64,000 nucleotides of DNA from JAPPHY01 sp034423135. GTDB taxonomy: Bacteria > Chloroflexota > Dehalococcoidia > Lucifugimonadales > UBA2985. A program made the translations under genes and the position numbers. The stretch is from NCBI GenBank assembly GCA_034423135.1, contig DAOUJC010000021.1, positions 1 through 64,000 on the forward strand, written 5' to 3'. Position 1 is the stretch's first letter. Each line of letters starts with the position of its first letter. The notes beneath the pieces are model-generated. The model saw only the letters and a program-made list of their open reading frames with translations, was not told the origin of the DNA and did not search any database. Positions 1-8,140 of this stretch are shown here, in pieces.

Positions 1-180
1 CTTGAGCACCGGGGCGTGAACTTCTGCTTCATCTACAAGTTCCGGCAGCGCTTCGCGATTGTGGCCGACGCAATTGCACAGCGCCTCGGAATCGACACCA
101 CGGAAGCCGTTGAGGCCCGCAGAGCGGCCGGGATGTACCTGGACGACCTCTCCTGCTGCGAGGAGTCTTGTGCATGCTAG
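1..180 (+). CDS. C-terminal end of an unidentified protein with a Cys-rich tail
   Basis: Frame 1 is open from the window edge to a TAG at 178-180 and gives 59 residues ending in a cluster of five cysteines (CCEESCAC). The 5' part lies outside the window. Its stop overlaps the GTG start of the FeoB-like gene by 11 bases, so the two are probably cotranslated. A Cys-rich tail beside an iron transporter suggests metal sensing or handling, but this is inference only; I do not recognise the family. Confidence 0.6.
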   Translation, partial: LEHRGVNFCFIYKFRQRFAIVADAIAQRLGIDTTEAVEARRAAGMYLDDLSCCEESCAC

Positions 181-1828
181 GCAACGTGACATTGACGTCG
201 CGGCGCCTCCTGCCACACTAATCCTAGGACGCGCGAATGTAGGCAAGTCCACGCTGGTCCGTGCACTGACGGGCCGACCTGCGCGGAACGTGAACTTCCG
301 CGGCACCAGCGTGCCCTGCGGCGAGTACACGACCTCCAGCCGCGTTTTCGTGGACACGCCTGGGCTGCACCGCGCCTCCGACGCCGACACCGTGCGTCTC
401 ACGTTGGAGGCGCTCGCGGACGCAGACGAGGTGTTGCTCGTCGCCTCTGCGACCCACATCGACGAGGACCTTGACCTTCTGCTGCCGCTCGTGCAGGGGA
501 GGCGGGCCAGCATCGCCGTGACACGCTGGGACCTCGTCGCCGACCACGCTGCCGCTCGCGAGGCGATCATGCGCATGTCGCTGGCGACCGGGCTGTCATT
601 CGTGGTGCTCGACGCGCGCCGCCCCGACGCCGCAGCGCTTGAGGAGCTGCGGGCCGCCGTCATGGCGCCCGGAGTAGTCCGACATATGCGGACGCCGGTG
701 AGAGCCGGGTGGCGAATCGAGCCCCGGCGCGGCCTCCTCGACCACGCTATCGCAGGGCCAGCTACCGCGGTCGCCCTCCTCATCCTGCCGGCTGTGCTAG
801 CCGTGCTCGGCGCGAACCAGGTTGCCGCCTGGGTTGAGCCGCTGATCCTGGCTGTCACGACGCCTCTTGCGGACGGCATTGCGGGCTGGCCGGGGCCTCT
901 TGAGGCTGTCCTGGCCGGTGACTACGGGCTGCTCATCATGGGGCCGTTGCTGTTCGTGTGGGCGGTCCCAACGGTGCTGGTCTACTCGGCGCTGATCAGT
1001 GTCTACAAGGCGAGCGGCCTCTCAGACCGCATCGGGACGGCGCTTCATCCGCTGTTGCGGCCGGTCGGCCTGCACGGGCGCGACGTGACGCGGGTGCTGA
1101 TGGGCTTCGGGTGCAATGTCCCGGCGATTGTCTCGACAAGCTCCTGCTCTGCCTGCACGCGGCCAACGACGGTCGGCGCGATTTCATTCGGGTCCGCCTG
1201 CTCGTACCAGCTCGGCGCGACGCTAGCGGTCTTTGCCGCCGCCGACAGAAGCGGTCTCGTCGTGCCGTACCTGGCGCTGCTCGTCACAGCGACTCTCGTC
1301 TACACGCGGCTCATCAGCCAGCCCGGTGCCCGCTCGACACTCAATGCGCTCCTCATCTCACCGCGCACCTTCCTCACCCGGCCGTCCATCGCAGCGGTCG
1401 GGGCAGAGGCGCGAGGGACGGTGTGGGCTTTCTTCCGCACGGCGCTCCCGACCTTCTTCGCGATAGCGATGGTCGCCTCGCTGCTCGACTGGTCGGGCGT
1501 GCTCGATGCAGCCGGACGCCTGCTCGCGCCGGCGATGGCCGTGTTCGCACTGCCGGTGGACGCGGCATTGCCGACCGTGCTCGCCGCGATCCGCAAGGAC
1601 GGCATCTTGCTCCTGGCCGAGGAAGGCACCGTGGCCTCCTTGACCGCGACCCAACTGCTGGTGGCCACTTTCCTGGCCGGCACGGTGCTGCCATGCCTGG
1701 TCACCGCGATCACGATCGGGCGCGAGCTTGGGCTGCGGTTCACGGTCAGGCTTGTGGCGCAGCAGGCCGCGTTTGCCGTAGCGGTCGCAGCCTCCGTCAG
1801 CTGGGCCTCAGCCGCGTTCGGTGGGTGA
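170..1828 (+). CDS. feoB: FeoB-like ferrous iron transporter, compact form
   Basis: This is a GTPase-coupled inner-membrane Fe(II) importer by family. The N-terminal G domain shows G1 GRANVGKST (residues about 20-28), G3 DTPG (62-65) and a G4-like TRWD (118-121) in place of NKxD. A polytopic region follows with the FeoB gate motif GFGCNVPAI (about 311-319) and further cysteines (STSSCSACT). At 552 residues it is shorter than typical FeoB (700-800). The conserved CSARLPVY-type segment is replaced by a diverged GSACSYQLGATL. I chose GTG 170 because AGGAG lies about six bases upstream and it overlaps the preceding stop; a longer upstream reading lacks conserved sequence. No FeoA is visible in the window. 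The neighbouring imelysin operon and ABC importer support an iron role. Confidence 0.85.
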   Translation: MHARQRDIDVAAPPATLILGRANVGKSTLVRALTGRPARNVNFRGTSVPCGEYTTSSRVFVDTPGLHRASDADTVRLTLEALADADEVLLVASATHIDEDLDLLLPLVQGRRASIAVTRWDLVADHAAAREAIMRMSLATGLSFVVLDARRPDAAALEELRAAVMAPGVVRHMRTPVRAGWRIEPRRGLLDHAIAGPATAVALLILPAVLAVLGANQVAAWVEPLILAVTTPLADGIAGWPGPLEAVLAGDYGLLIMGPLLFVWAVPTVLVYSALISVYKASGLSDRIGTALHPLLRPVGLHGRDVTRVLMGFGCNVPAIVSTSSCSACTRPTTVGAISFGSACSYQLGATLAVFAAADRSGLVVPYLALLVTATLVYTRLISQPGARSTLNALLISPRTFLTRPSIAAVGAEARGTVWAFFRTALPTFFAIAMVASLLDWSGVLDAAGRLLAPAMAVFALPVDAALPTVLAAIRKDGILLLAEEGTVASLTATQLLVATFLAGTVLPCLVTAITIGRELGLRFTVRLVAQQAAFAVAVAASVSWASAAFGG

Positions 1829-1855
1829 CGGGCCACGTCCAGGCTGCGAGCAGGA

Positions 1856-2518
1856 TCAATCCCGGTGGGAGGCGAAGTGTCGCTCCACCCTGCCCGTCAC
1901 CAGCATCAGCCCGATGCCGATAAGCCACACCCCGAATGCTACGCCTGAGAGCCGGTGCAGCATCGTCGCGGCATCGATCCAAATGAGCTGCATCGCGATT
2001 CCAATCAAGGCCGAAACAGGCGCAATCCTGCTTATCGGGGCGCCGGCGTTCCACTGCCGCTGAGCCGCAGCAAGCAGCGCCAGGCCCGCAGCCGCGAAGC
2101 CCACCTTGCCCGTGAGCCATCGCAGCATTGCCACTGTCTCCGTCGAGGCGTCCACGGTGTCCATGCCCGCAGTTGCAGCCGTGGCGAGCAGGATCGCGCA
2201 GAGGCCGGATACGGCCGTGAACGCCCCCGATGCCGCAAACAGTAGAGGCACAAGGCGGGTGCCAAATCCTTCACGGATAATCCACGTCTTCCACAGGAAC
2301 CATGCGCCTGCCATCAGGGTTATGCCTGAGACGAGCCGTGCGACGCCAGTGAGGCTGTACATGGGCTTGTTGGCTGCGATCGCGTGCAAGGATTCCAGCA
2401 GTGTATCCTGGTCGGCGTCCGCGGCGACGCGCGCGTACACCATGACTGCGGTGGCTGCCGCCGTGAGCAGCAGGAACAGGCCGGCCAGCCTTGCGGATGG
2501 GTCGGGTGGCAAACTCAT
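1856..2518 (-). CDS. Six-helix membrane protein, DUF4386-like
   Basis: A 220-residue integral membrane protein with about six hydrophobic helices, starting SARLAGLFLLL after a short N-terminus. Overall pattern and length resemble DUF4386 proteins; the function is unknown. The start is ATG 2518, preceded by AAAGGAG at a good distance; an upstream in-frame start would add 15 unconserved residues. It is the last gene of the minus-strand imelysin operon, about 50 bases after the HTTM gene, and ends tail to tail with feoB. Confidence 0.65.
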   Translation of the reverse strand: MSLPPDPSARLAGLFLLLTAAATAVMVYARVAADADQDTLLESLHAIAANKPMYSLTGVARLVSGITLMAGAWFLWKTWIIREGFGTRLVPLLFAASGAFTAVSGLCAILLATAATAGMDTVDASTETVAMLRWLTGKVGFAAAGLALLAAAQRQWNAGAPISRIAPVSALIGIAMQLIWIDAATMLHRLSGVAFGVWLIGIGLMLVTGRVERHFASHRD

Positions 2519-2569
2519 GGTACTCCTTTCGCATGGGCGAGCGCGAGCTGTCCCATTCGTCATCTACCT

Positions 2570-4006
2570 CTATTCTCGTCTGCTAAGCACCCAGTGCTTG
2601 GGTGCGATTCCGGGCTCCACTGCGGCCAGATCCACGTCGGGGTCGATTAGCGGGGCCGCCGCGCGGCCGTTGTACGCCACCAGCGCATCTGCCCGCACCT
2701 CAACCCCCTCGTGTCCCCTGGCGGCGAAGTCGTCGCGAATTATGTGCGCGGTGGCCAGGATCATGTCCGGCTGGTACGCCATGCGCTCCACCTGTACGGG
2801 CGTCAGGTACTCTTCAGGGTACACCAGCCTCTCCCCGTCCAGGTCGTCACCGGACACACGAAACTTCACCAGGCCGGTCTTCTCGGTGACCAGCACCCTC
2901 CAGGAGAAGCGGTAGCCCTCCTCGTTCCATCGAACATTGCCCGGATAGGCCAGGTGCCTCAGCGGCGCCAAGACTTGCACGGCGAGAAACACGGCGGCCA
3001 GAATCAAGGCAGCCTTCATATGCCACGGCAGTGGCCTGTCGTCGATTCGGAGCGTAGTTGGCAGCACACGGGGCTCCGCAGGACTGGGCAGCCCGCGCAG
3101 CCGCCTCAAGACTCGCGACGGCCAATCCGGGTCGAAGAAGATGAGCGCCGCGCCTATCATCACCCAGGGAAACACTCCTATGGTGGGGAACAGCACGCCT
3201 GTGAGGATGTGGAACGTGACAAGCACCGCGAATGCGACGGGCCGCGTCCTCCTGAACAGCAGCCAGCCCACAATGGTCAGGTCGAACAGGGCGCCGGTCC
3301 AGCTCATGGCGTACGGCAGCCACGGCTCCCTCGCCAGCCAGCCGAGAAGCGGCGCGTCTGTGCTGTTGAACAGCCATATGCGCAGGGGTTGCGCGTTGAA
3401 CAGCCAGTCCGGGTTGACCTTGGCGAGTCCTGCAAATGCGTAGACCATGCCTATCTGCGCCCGCAACATCCACACTGCGGCGAGCGGGATGGCGGGCTGG
3501 GCGTCGGTCGGCGGCGCCCTCCGCGAGTCCAACGACATCGCCCGGTTCAGCGGCAGGAAGATCATGATGAGGCTGATCAGGCTGATGAAGTAGTAGTGGT
3601 TCAGGTACGTCGCCTTGTCTATAAGCTCAACGTAGGTGAAGAGCAGGAAGAACGCCGTGATCGCAAGCTTGTAGCGGTATCCCAGGGCAACCCCGAGGCT
3701 CGCCAGCCCGAGCAGGGCGAAGTGCAGGTACATGCCCCAGCCGGGCCAGGGCTTGACCCACCCGAACCCGTAGTAGCTGAAGTGGTACGCCGGCTCGATG
3801 TACAGCTCGCCGATCCAGCCGTTGGCCGCGAAGCGAATCACGGCGGCCACGCCAAGCAGCCCGAAGGCGATGCGGAATGCGGCTGCGGACTGTGGCGAGA
3901 CGGGCCGCCGCCCGGCGCGGATGACTCGGCTAAGCACGTGGACGCCGCCCTTGGAGGCATGTGTCGCTCCTGGCAGCGGCGCCGGCACAGCAACTGAGGT
4001 CGACAT
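2570..4006 (-). CDS. HTTM-domain membrane protein (vitamin-K-dependent gamma-carboxylase-like)
   Basis: A 478-residue polytopic protein. The N-terminal half carries the HTTM/VKG-carboxylase pattern: SAAAFRIAFG helix, FSYYGFGW loop and the LNHYYF motif near residue 135. The central part has WMLRAQIGMVYAFAGLAKVNPDW, here split by the helix boundary, and the C-terminal quarter is soluble (EEGYRFSWRVL, then VKFRV). In animals the family carboxylates glutamate; most bacterial members have unknown substrates. It lies 15 bases after the second imelysin gene. HTTM genes often accompany imelysin/di-haem peroxidase pairs, so a role in maturation or electron transfer of the periplasmic iron system is plausible but inferred. 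Confidence 0.82.
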   Translation of the reverse strand: MSTSVAVPAPLPGATHASKGGVHVLSRVIRAGRRPVSPQSAAAFRIAFGLLGVAAVIRFAANGWIGELYIEPAYHFSYYGFGWVKPWPGWGMYLHFALLGLASLGVALGYRYKLAITAFFLLFTYVELIDKATYLNHYYFISLISLIMIFLPLNRAMSLDSRRAPPTDAQPAIPLAAVWMLRAQIGMVYAFAGLAKVNPDWLFNAQPLRIWLFNSTDAPLLGWLAREPWLPYAMSWTGALFDLTIVGWLLFRRTRPVAFAVLVTFHILTGVLFPTIGVFPWVMIGAALIFFDPDWPSRVLRRLRGLPSPAEPRVLPTTLRIDDRPLPWHMKAALILAAVFLAVQVLAPLRHLAYPGNVRWNEEGYRFSWRVLVTEKTGLVKFRVSGDDLDGERLVYPEEYLTPVQVERMAYQPDMILATAHIIRDDFAARGHEGVEVRADALVAYNGRAAAPLIDPDVDLAAVEPGIAPKHWVLSRRE

Positions 4007-4021
4007 AGCCGGGACGCTCCC

Positions 4022-5110
4022 CTACCGCTGGCTGTCGCCGTCCGTGTCCGTGAACCCGACGGACACCCCCAGCAGGCTCACCACCTCGGTCGAGACGGTG
4101 ACCTGCACGTCCTGGAGAGCGTTGTGCACGGCGACAACCTGCTCCGGCCGCTCCCCTATCGCGACGCGCAGTGTGCCCTCCACGGCGTCGATGGCCGCAA
4201 TTGCGGCCGTGAACTGCTCGCGCAGGCGTCGGTCGGTCTCCTCCGAGAGTGCGACGACGAGGTGTGAGACGCCGAGGCCTTCCTCACCGCTTCCCTCGTA
4301 GATGGCCTGCATACCGAGTATCTCGTTCCGCAGGTCGTGCAGGCCGTTGTCTGCGGCGGTGCCGGGAATTAGGGTCAGGTCTGGAGCGTCGCCGCGGAGT
4401 CCCAGGGCCGATGCCATTCGCATGTCCACGGCGTCCCGGATGAGGAACACCTGCGTGCGCACCACGTCAGCCACGGCAGCCTTGGGTAGAGCTGACACGC
4501 CGGCCCTGTCTGAGAAGTAGTCCTTGTAGGGCGGTCGCCCCTCTGCGCCGTCCACCCATTCCTGCAGGATGGCGTCGGTCTCCGTGCGGGCGACCTCCGT
4601 CAGCGCAGTCAGGTAGGCGCAGAGAGCTTCTGTGGCATTGGAGCCTGCCGGGGTGTTGTCGGCGAAGAGCAGGTACTCTATGGCGCCAAAGCCGCGAAGG
4701 TTTGACGCCAGCACCTCGCGTACCTCGTCCGTCGACAGGACGCGCCCACTTGCCAGCATCTCGTCCATGCCTGCAACATTGGTCGGCGACCAGTCGACCA
4801 GCCTGACGGAGCGTCTGTCCATCACCGGGCCGAACCACATCGCCTCCGTCCGCATCCAGGACGCCCGGGCGTCGCGCCAGGACTGCCGCGCGGCCTCCAG
4901 AGACGCCTCGCTCGGCGAGCTGCACAGCGCATCCACGTCCTGGTCCATCTGCGCCACGTCCTCGGCGGCGGACTGGTAGGTCGGAACGACAACCTCGTCC
5001 GTGAGGCTGACCAGTACGTCCCGGTCAGAAGCGCCGCCCGACCCGCATCCCGTCAGGACGGCCAGGAGCAGGCATGAGGCCAACATGGATATTGACAGGG
5101 TGTGTCGCAA
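4022..5110 (-). CDS. Imelysin-family lipoprotein with degenerate GxHxxE motif
   Basis: This resembles imelysin/EfeO-M75 proteins, which are extracytoplasmic and linked to iron or haem uptake. A signal peptide with lipobox VLTGC near residue 22 indicates a lipoprotein. The two-repeat helical imelysin pattern is visible (RDARASWMRTEAMWFGPV, then FGAIEYLLFAD, then LRNEILGMQAIYEG). The signature GxHxxE reads GFGAIE at residues 140-145, so the histidine is lost. I chose TTG 5110: it follows the di-haem gene's stop by one base and has GGAG ten bases upstream; ATG 5086 would leave a short signal peptide with no ribosome site. It is third in the operon and is probably a non-catalytic or differently binding partner of the imelysin at 6546-7697. 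Confidence 0.85.
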   Translation of the reverse strand: MRHTLSISMLASCLLLAVLTGCGSGGASDRDVLVSLTDEVVVPTYQSAAEDVAQMDQDVDALCSSPSEASLEAARQSWRDARASWMRTEAMWFGPVMDRRSVRLVDWSPTNVAGMDEMLASGRVLSTDEVREVLASNLRGFGAIEYLLFADNTPAGSNATEALCAYLTALTEVARTETDAILQEWVDGAEGRPPYKDYFSDRAGVSALPKAAVADVVRTQVFLIRDAVDMRMASALGLRGDAPDLTLIPGTAADNGLHDLRNEILGMQAIYEGSGEEGLGVSHLVVALSEETDRRLREQFTAAIAAIDAVEGTLRVAIGERPEQVVAVHNALQDVQVTVSTEVVSLLGVSVGFTDTDGDSQR

Positions 5111-5111
5111 G

Positions 5112-6539
5112 TCAGATGGACTCCAGGAAACGGATGAGAGCGCTTCGCTCCTCAGCGGAAAGCTCCATGAAGAGCATACGAGACCCCTCGGCCTCCCCAT
5201 TATGCCACAATATTGCCTCCTCAAGGCTGCGGGCGCGCCCGTCGTGCAGGAACATGGTGTGACCGTTCACAGTCTCCACAAGGCCTATGCCCCAGAGCGG
5301 CGGAGTGCGCCACTCGGTGCCCGACGCCTGCCCATCCGGGCGGTTGTCGGCGAGGCCGGGGCCCATGTCGTGCAGCAGCAGGTCGGTGTATGGGAAGATC
5401 ACCTGCTCGCGCAGCGGCTCCAACGGGTGGGAGTCGTCCGTCACGTGACGGGGGGTGTGGCAAACGGAGCACTGGGTCTCAACGAACAGGCGAGCGCCCT
5501 GCTGCACTGTTTCGTCCTCCACGTCGCGCATTGCCGGCACTGCGACGGTCTGTACGTACACGGTCACCTTGGCGAGACGCTCGTCGGGAATCTCCGGCGA
5601 GCCGCCGCTGATGGCCATCCCGCACGCCTCCTGGGCGGAGGTGCAGTTCTCATCCGGGAAGATGGTGGACGTGATCCCGATGTCGCCGAGGAAGGCGCCG
5701 GCGGCCTGCTGCTCCACCGTGGGCTGGTTGGACTTCCACCCGAATCTGCCGAGCGCAGGCTCGCCCTTCCGAAAGTCCCAGACGTAGTTGGGGCGGCCGG
5801 ATATGCCGTCGCCGTCAGCGTCGTCCGCGTCCGCGAGCTCCAGGATGCGGCTTTCGGGTATGGCCTCCAGCAGCCCCATGCCGATGGTTGCAGGCGCTAC
5901 GCGCGGCGAGATCAGGACGTCCGGGTGAAGCGGGCCAAACGCCAGGTCTTCGATGGCGTAGACGGGCTTGCGCAGGCTGTATTCGGTCCCGTCCGGGTAC
6001 TGGCCCTTGATCTCCTCGTAGGTGACGAGCATGCGTCCCTCGACAGGCACACCCAGGATTGACCTGTCCTGGAGCTGGTCGCCGTACGTCGGCTCGTCAA
6101 TGACGCCGCCGCTTCCATCGGGGATGCTCAGGCGGAAGAGCAGGCCGCGCTCGGGGTCGTCCGGATTGTCGGGCGGCTTGCCCCTGCCGTCGAGGGTGTG
6201 GCAGGAAGAGCATGACAGGGCGTTGTGGGTCGGCCCAAGGCCATCCCTTGCCTCTGTGCTGGCGGGCGCGGCCACCCAGTTCTGGTTGAAGAAGCTGTCG
6301 CCCACCTCGAATGTGCGCCTGGTCTCGTTGTCCAGGTTGCGAGCGGACATCTCGAAGGCGCTTCTGTTGGAGGTGAAAGCCGTGGTGTCTCCTCCCAGGC
6401 GTTCGTCGTAGACGAGGCTCAGGTCTATCCTGTCGCCTTCAGCCAGGCAGGCGGCGACGAACAATGCAGCGACCGCCAGCACCAGAACTGGTGCTAGCGG
6501 TCGCCATAAGGAGGGGCCCTGGTTGAACAAGCGAGGCAT
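5112..6539 (-). CDS. Di-haem oxidoreductase / putative peroxidase lipoprotein (DHOR, DUF1111)
   Basis: A 475-residue exported c-type cytochrome. It has an N-terminal signal anchor with a lipobox-like VAAC. Two CxxCH haem sites are visible: CSSCH (110-114) in the NALSCSSCHTLDGRG context, and CSVCH (357-361). Both match the DHOR family, related to MauG and bacterial di-haem peroxidases. The GDSFFNQNW and EWRTPPLWGIGL blocks are typical. It lies seven bases downstream of the canonical imelysin and is followed one base later by the second imelysin start, so the three are one translational unit. The likely role is periplasmic redox chemistry coupled to iron capture, inferred from context. Confidence 0.88.
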   Translation of the reverse strand: MPRLFNQGPSLWRPLAPVLVLAVAALFVAACLAEGDRIDLSLVYDERLGGDTTAFTSNRSAFEMSARNLDNETRRTFEVGDSFFNQNWVAAPASTEARDGLGPTHNALSCSSCHTLDGRGKPPDNPDDPERGLLFRLSIPDGSGGVIDEPTYGDQLQDRSILGVPVEGRMLVTYEEIKGQYPDGTEYSLRKPVYAIEDLAFGPLHPDVLISPRVAPATIGMGLLEAIPESRILELADADDADGDGISGRPNYVWDFRKGEPALGRFGWKSNQPTVEQQAAGAFLGDIGITSTIFPDENCTSAQEACGMAISGGSPEIPDERLAKVTVYVQTVAVPAMRDVEDETVQQGARLFVETQCSVCHTPRHVTDDSHPLEPLREQVIFPYTDLLLHDMGPGLADNRPDGQASGTEWRTPPLWGIGLVETVNGHTMFLHDGRARSLEEAILWHNGEAEGSRMLFMELSAEERSALIRFLESI

Positions 6540-6545
6540 TCGCTC

Positions 6546-7697
6546 CTAGGTCACGCTGATGGTGATCCCCACTTCCTCCGCAGCCGTGACGATCGTGTCG
6601 GTCTGGTTTTCCAGCGAGATAATGGTCTCCAGCACCGCACGACGGCGAGCGTCGCTGTCTGCCAGGTCTTGTGTGAGAAGGCTGTCAAATGGGTTTGGGA
6701 TGGCCTGGGCGAGAGCAACGGACTTCTTTATCTCATTCCCCAGAGACTCCGCAAGCTCCTCGTTCTCAGAGGCGATCAGGTCCTTGACGCCGGGGCCGGA
6801 AACGCTGCCATATTCGCCGAAATACACGCGCTGGACTCCGAGCGCATTGGCAATGATGTCTGCGTTGGTGTTGTCGGCGAAGCAGGAGTGCTCGTCCTCC
6901 TGAGAGCGCTCCTCGTAGGCGACGGTCATCCGCTCACCCGCCAGCTCACCGCGGCTCATCTCGCCGATCCCGGTGATGATGTCCGTGAGAGCTTCGTCGG
7001 TGTCCTTGGACACGAACTGCGAGCGGTAGTTGCTCTTGCCCGGCGCCCACGCTTCCACCATGTCCTCAAGGTGGCCCATCAGAAGGTTGGATGCCACTGC
7101 GAGGTAGGTGCCGCGCCTGTCGGCGTTCTCGTTGACCGTGTAGTCCTCGACGGGGCGATAGCCGGGACCGTCTGCGTTCAGGTCCTGGCCCCACAGCAGG
7201 AACTCAATTGCGTGCCAGCCAGTGGAGACGTTCTCTTCGCCACCCTCTTCATTGAGTGAGATCAGCAGGTCCGCGTCAATCACGGGGAAGTCACCGGGCT
7301 TGTTGATGATGCCTGCGCTGGGATCGCCTTCCACGTAGTCAATGTATGACTCGTCCAGAGGCCAGGCGTTGATCAGCCCCTCAGGGCCGTCCTGCTCGTT
7401 GTCGATGGGGCCTTCGTAGAACCGGTATATCTCGGTTACGCCGTAGTCGTCGCGGGCTCGAAGCCAGGCGTGCTTGGCCGCGTCCAGCCGTGCCTGCGAA
7501 GGCGAAGCCAGGAATCTGTCGACGGCAATGTCCAACTCCTTCGCAGTCGCCAGGCTCTTCGCATACGAGGCGTACGCGCCGGCGGCGTAGTTGTCCACCA
7601 CGCTCTGCCTGATGTCTCCGTCACCCTCATCACACGCCGCAAAGGCCGCGAGGCCCACGAGCGAAATGATGAGCACGAAAATCACCTTCTTCAGCAT
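6546..7697 (-). CDS. Imelysin-family iron-uptake lipoprotein
   Basis: A 383-residue lipoprotein (signal peptide, lipobox AAFAAC about residue 22). It carries the intact GxHxxE signature GWHAIE at 160-165 followed by FLLWGQD, characteristic of imelysin/IrpA/EfeO-type proteins. Other family features: NYAAGAYASYAKSLATAK at the start of repeat 1, the DGPEGLINAWPLDESYIDYV region, and ERMTVAYEERSQEDEHSCF in repeat 2. It is the first gene of the minus-strand iron operon. AAGGAG lies upstream of ATG 7697, and a near-perfect promoter sits about 110 bases upstream. Confidence 0.9.
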   Translation of the reverse strand: MLKKVIFVLIISLVGLAAFAACDEGDGDIRQSVVDNYAAGAYASYAKSLATAKELDIAVDRFLASPSQARLDAAKHAWLRARDDYGVTEIYRFYEGPIDNEQDGPEGLINAWPLDESYIDYVEGDPSAGIINKPGDFPVIDADLLISLNEEGGEENVSTGWHAIEFLLWGQDLNADGPGYRPVEDYTVNENADRRGTYLAVASNLLMGHLEDMVEAWAPGKSNYRSQFVSKDTDEALTDIITGIGEMSRGELAGERMTVAYEERSQEDEHSCFADNTNADIIANALGVQRVYFGEYGSVSGPGVKDLIASENEELAESLGNEIKKSVALAQAIPNPFDSLLTQDLADSDARRRAVLETIISLENQTDTIVTAAEEVGITISVT

Positions 7698-7805
7698 CTT
7701 CTTCTCCTTATTGAGGTCGAGTGCGGGCGCTAGCAGCGCAGCGCCTTATCTCCTGCGCTGAACATCGTTCTAGGAGGCCATACCTCGAAAGGCTAGACCA
7801 GACAC

Positions 7806-7834
7806 ACTATACTATTGCGTACTACCTTTGTCAA
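7806..7834 (-). promoter_or_regulatory. Sigma-70-type promoter of the imelysin operon
   Basis: On the minus strand, TTGACA (7834-7829), 17-base spacer, TATAGT (7811-7806). Transcription would start near 7799, about 100 bases before the imelysin ATG. Confidence 0.75.
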
Positions 7835-8070
7835 CTACATTGTCTGCACGACTTTTCTCATGTAGTGAAGCGAAGCAGCATGCGTCAGATAACCAATATT
7901 CGCAGAGCGGAATGGGGCAAGCCTGCAATAGGAGCCTGCGAATGGCTCGTTATTCCGTTCACAGTCCAGGCAGAATCTCGCGCATTCGATGGTGTGCTTG
8001 AGCGATACCCATGCAGGTACGGGATTGACGTTGCGAGATCGGCCTGCACGTGTTCTCAGGGGCGCTTAGT

Positions 8071-8100
8071 TTGACAATAGGGCAAGAGTAAATATATACT
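8071..8100 (+). promoter_or_regulatory. Sigma-70-type promoter of the ABC importer operon
   Basis: TTGACA (8071-8076), 18-base spacer, TATACT (8095-8100). The predicted start near 8107 gives a leader of about 34 bases containing AAGGAG before the TTG start. Confidence 0.75.
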
Positions 8101-8140
8101 AACCAGCGTCCACTGGGCCATTTCGGAGAAGGAGAGTAGA

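Larger units (their letters stand above)
7698..8140. other. Divergent control region of the imelysin operon and the ABC importer
   Basis: 443 bases without a convincing gene. It is more AT-rich than its surroundings and contains two near-consensus promoters pointing outwards (7806-7834 minus, 8071-8100 plus), both with TTGACA preceded by TAGT. About 230 bases lie between the promoters. The shared layout suggests joint control, for example by iron, but I could not identify a clear Fur or DtxR-type palindrome by eye. Confidence 0.6.

Noticed and set aside
2711..3997. Long plus-strand open frame opposite the HTTM gene
   Set aside because: It is antisense to a clearly conserved membrane protein, is rich in His/Arg/Gln as expected for a shadow frame, and has no recognisable motif.
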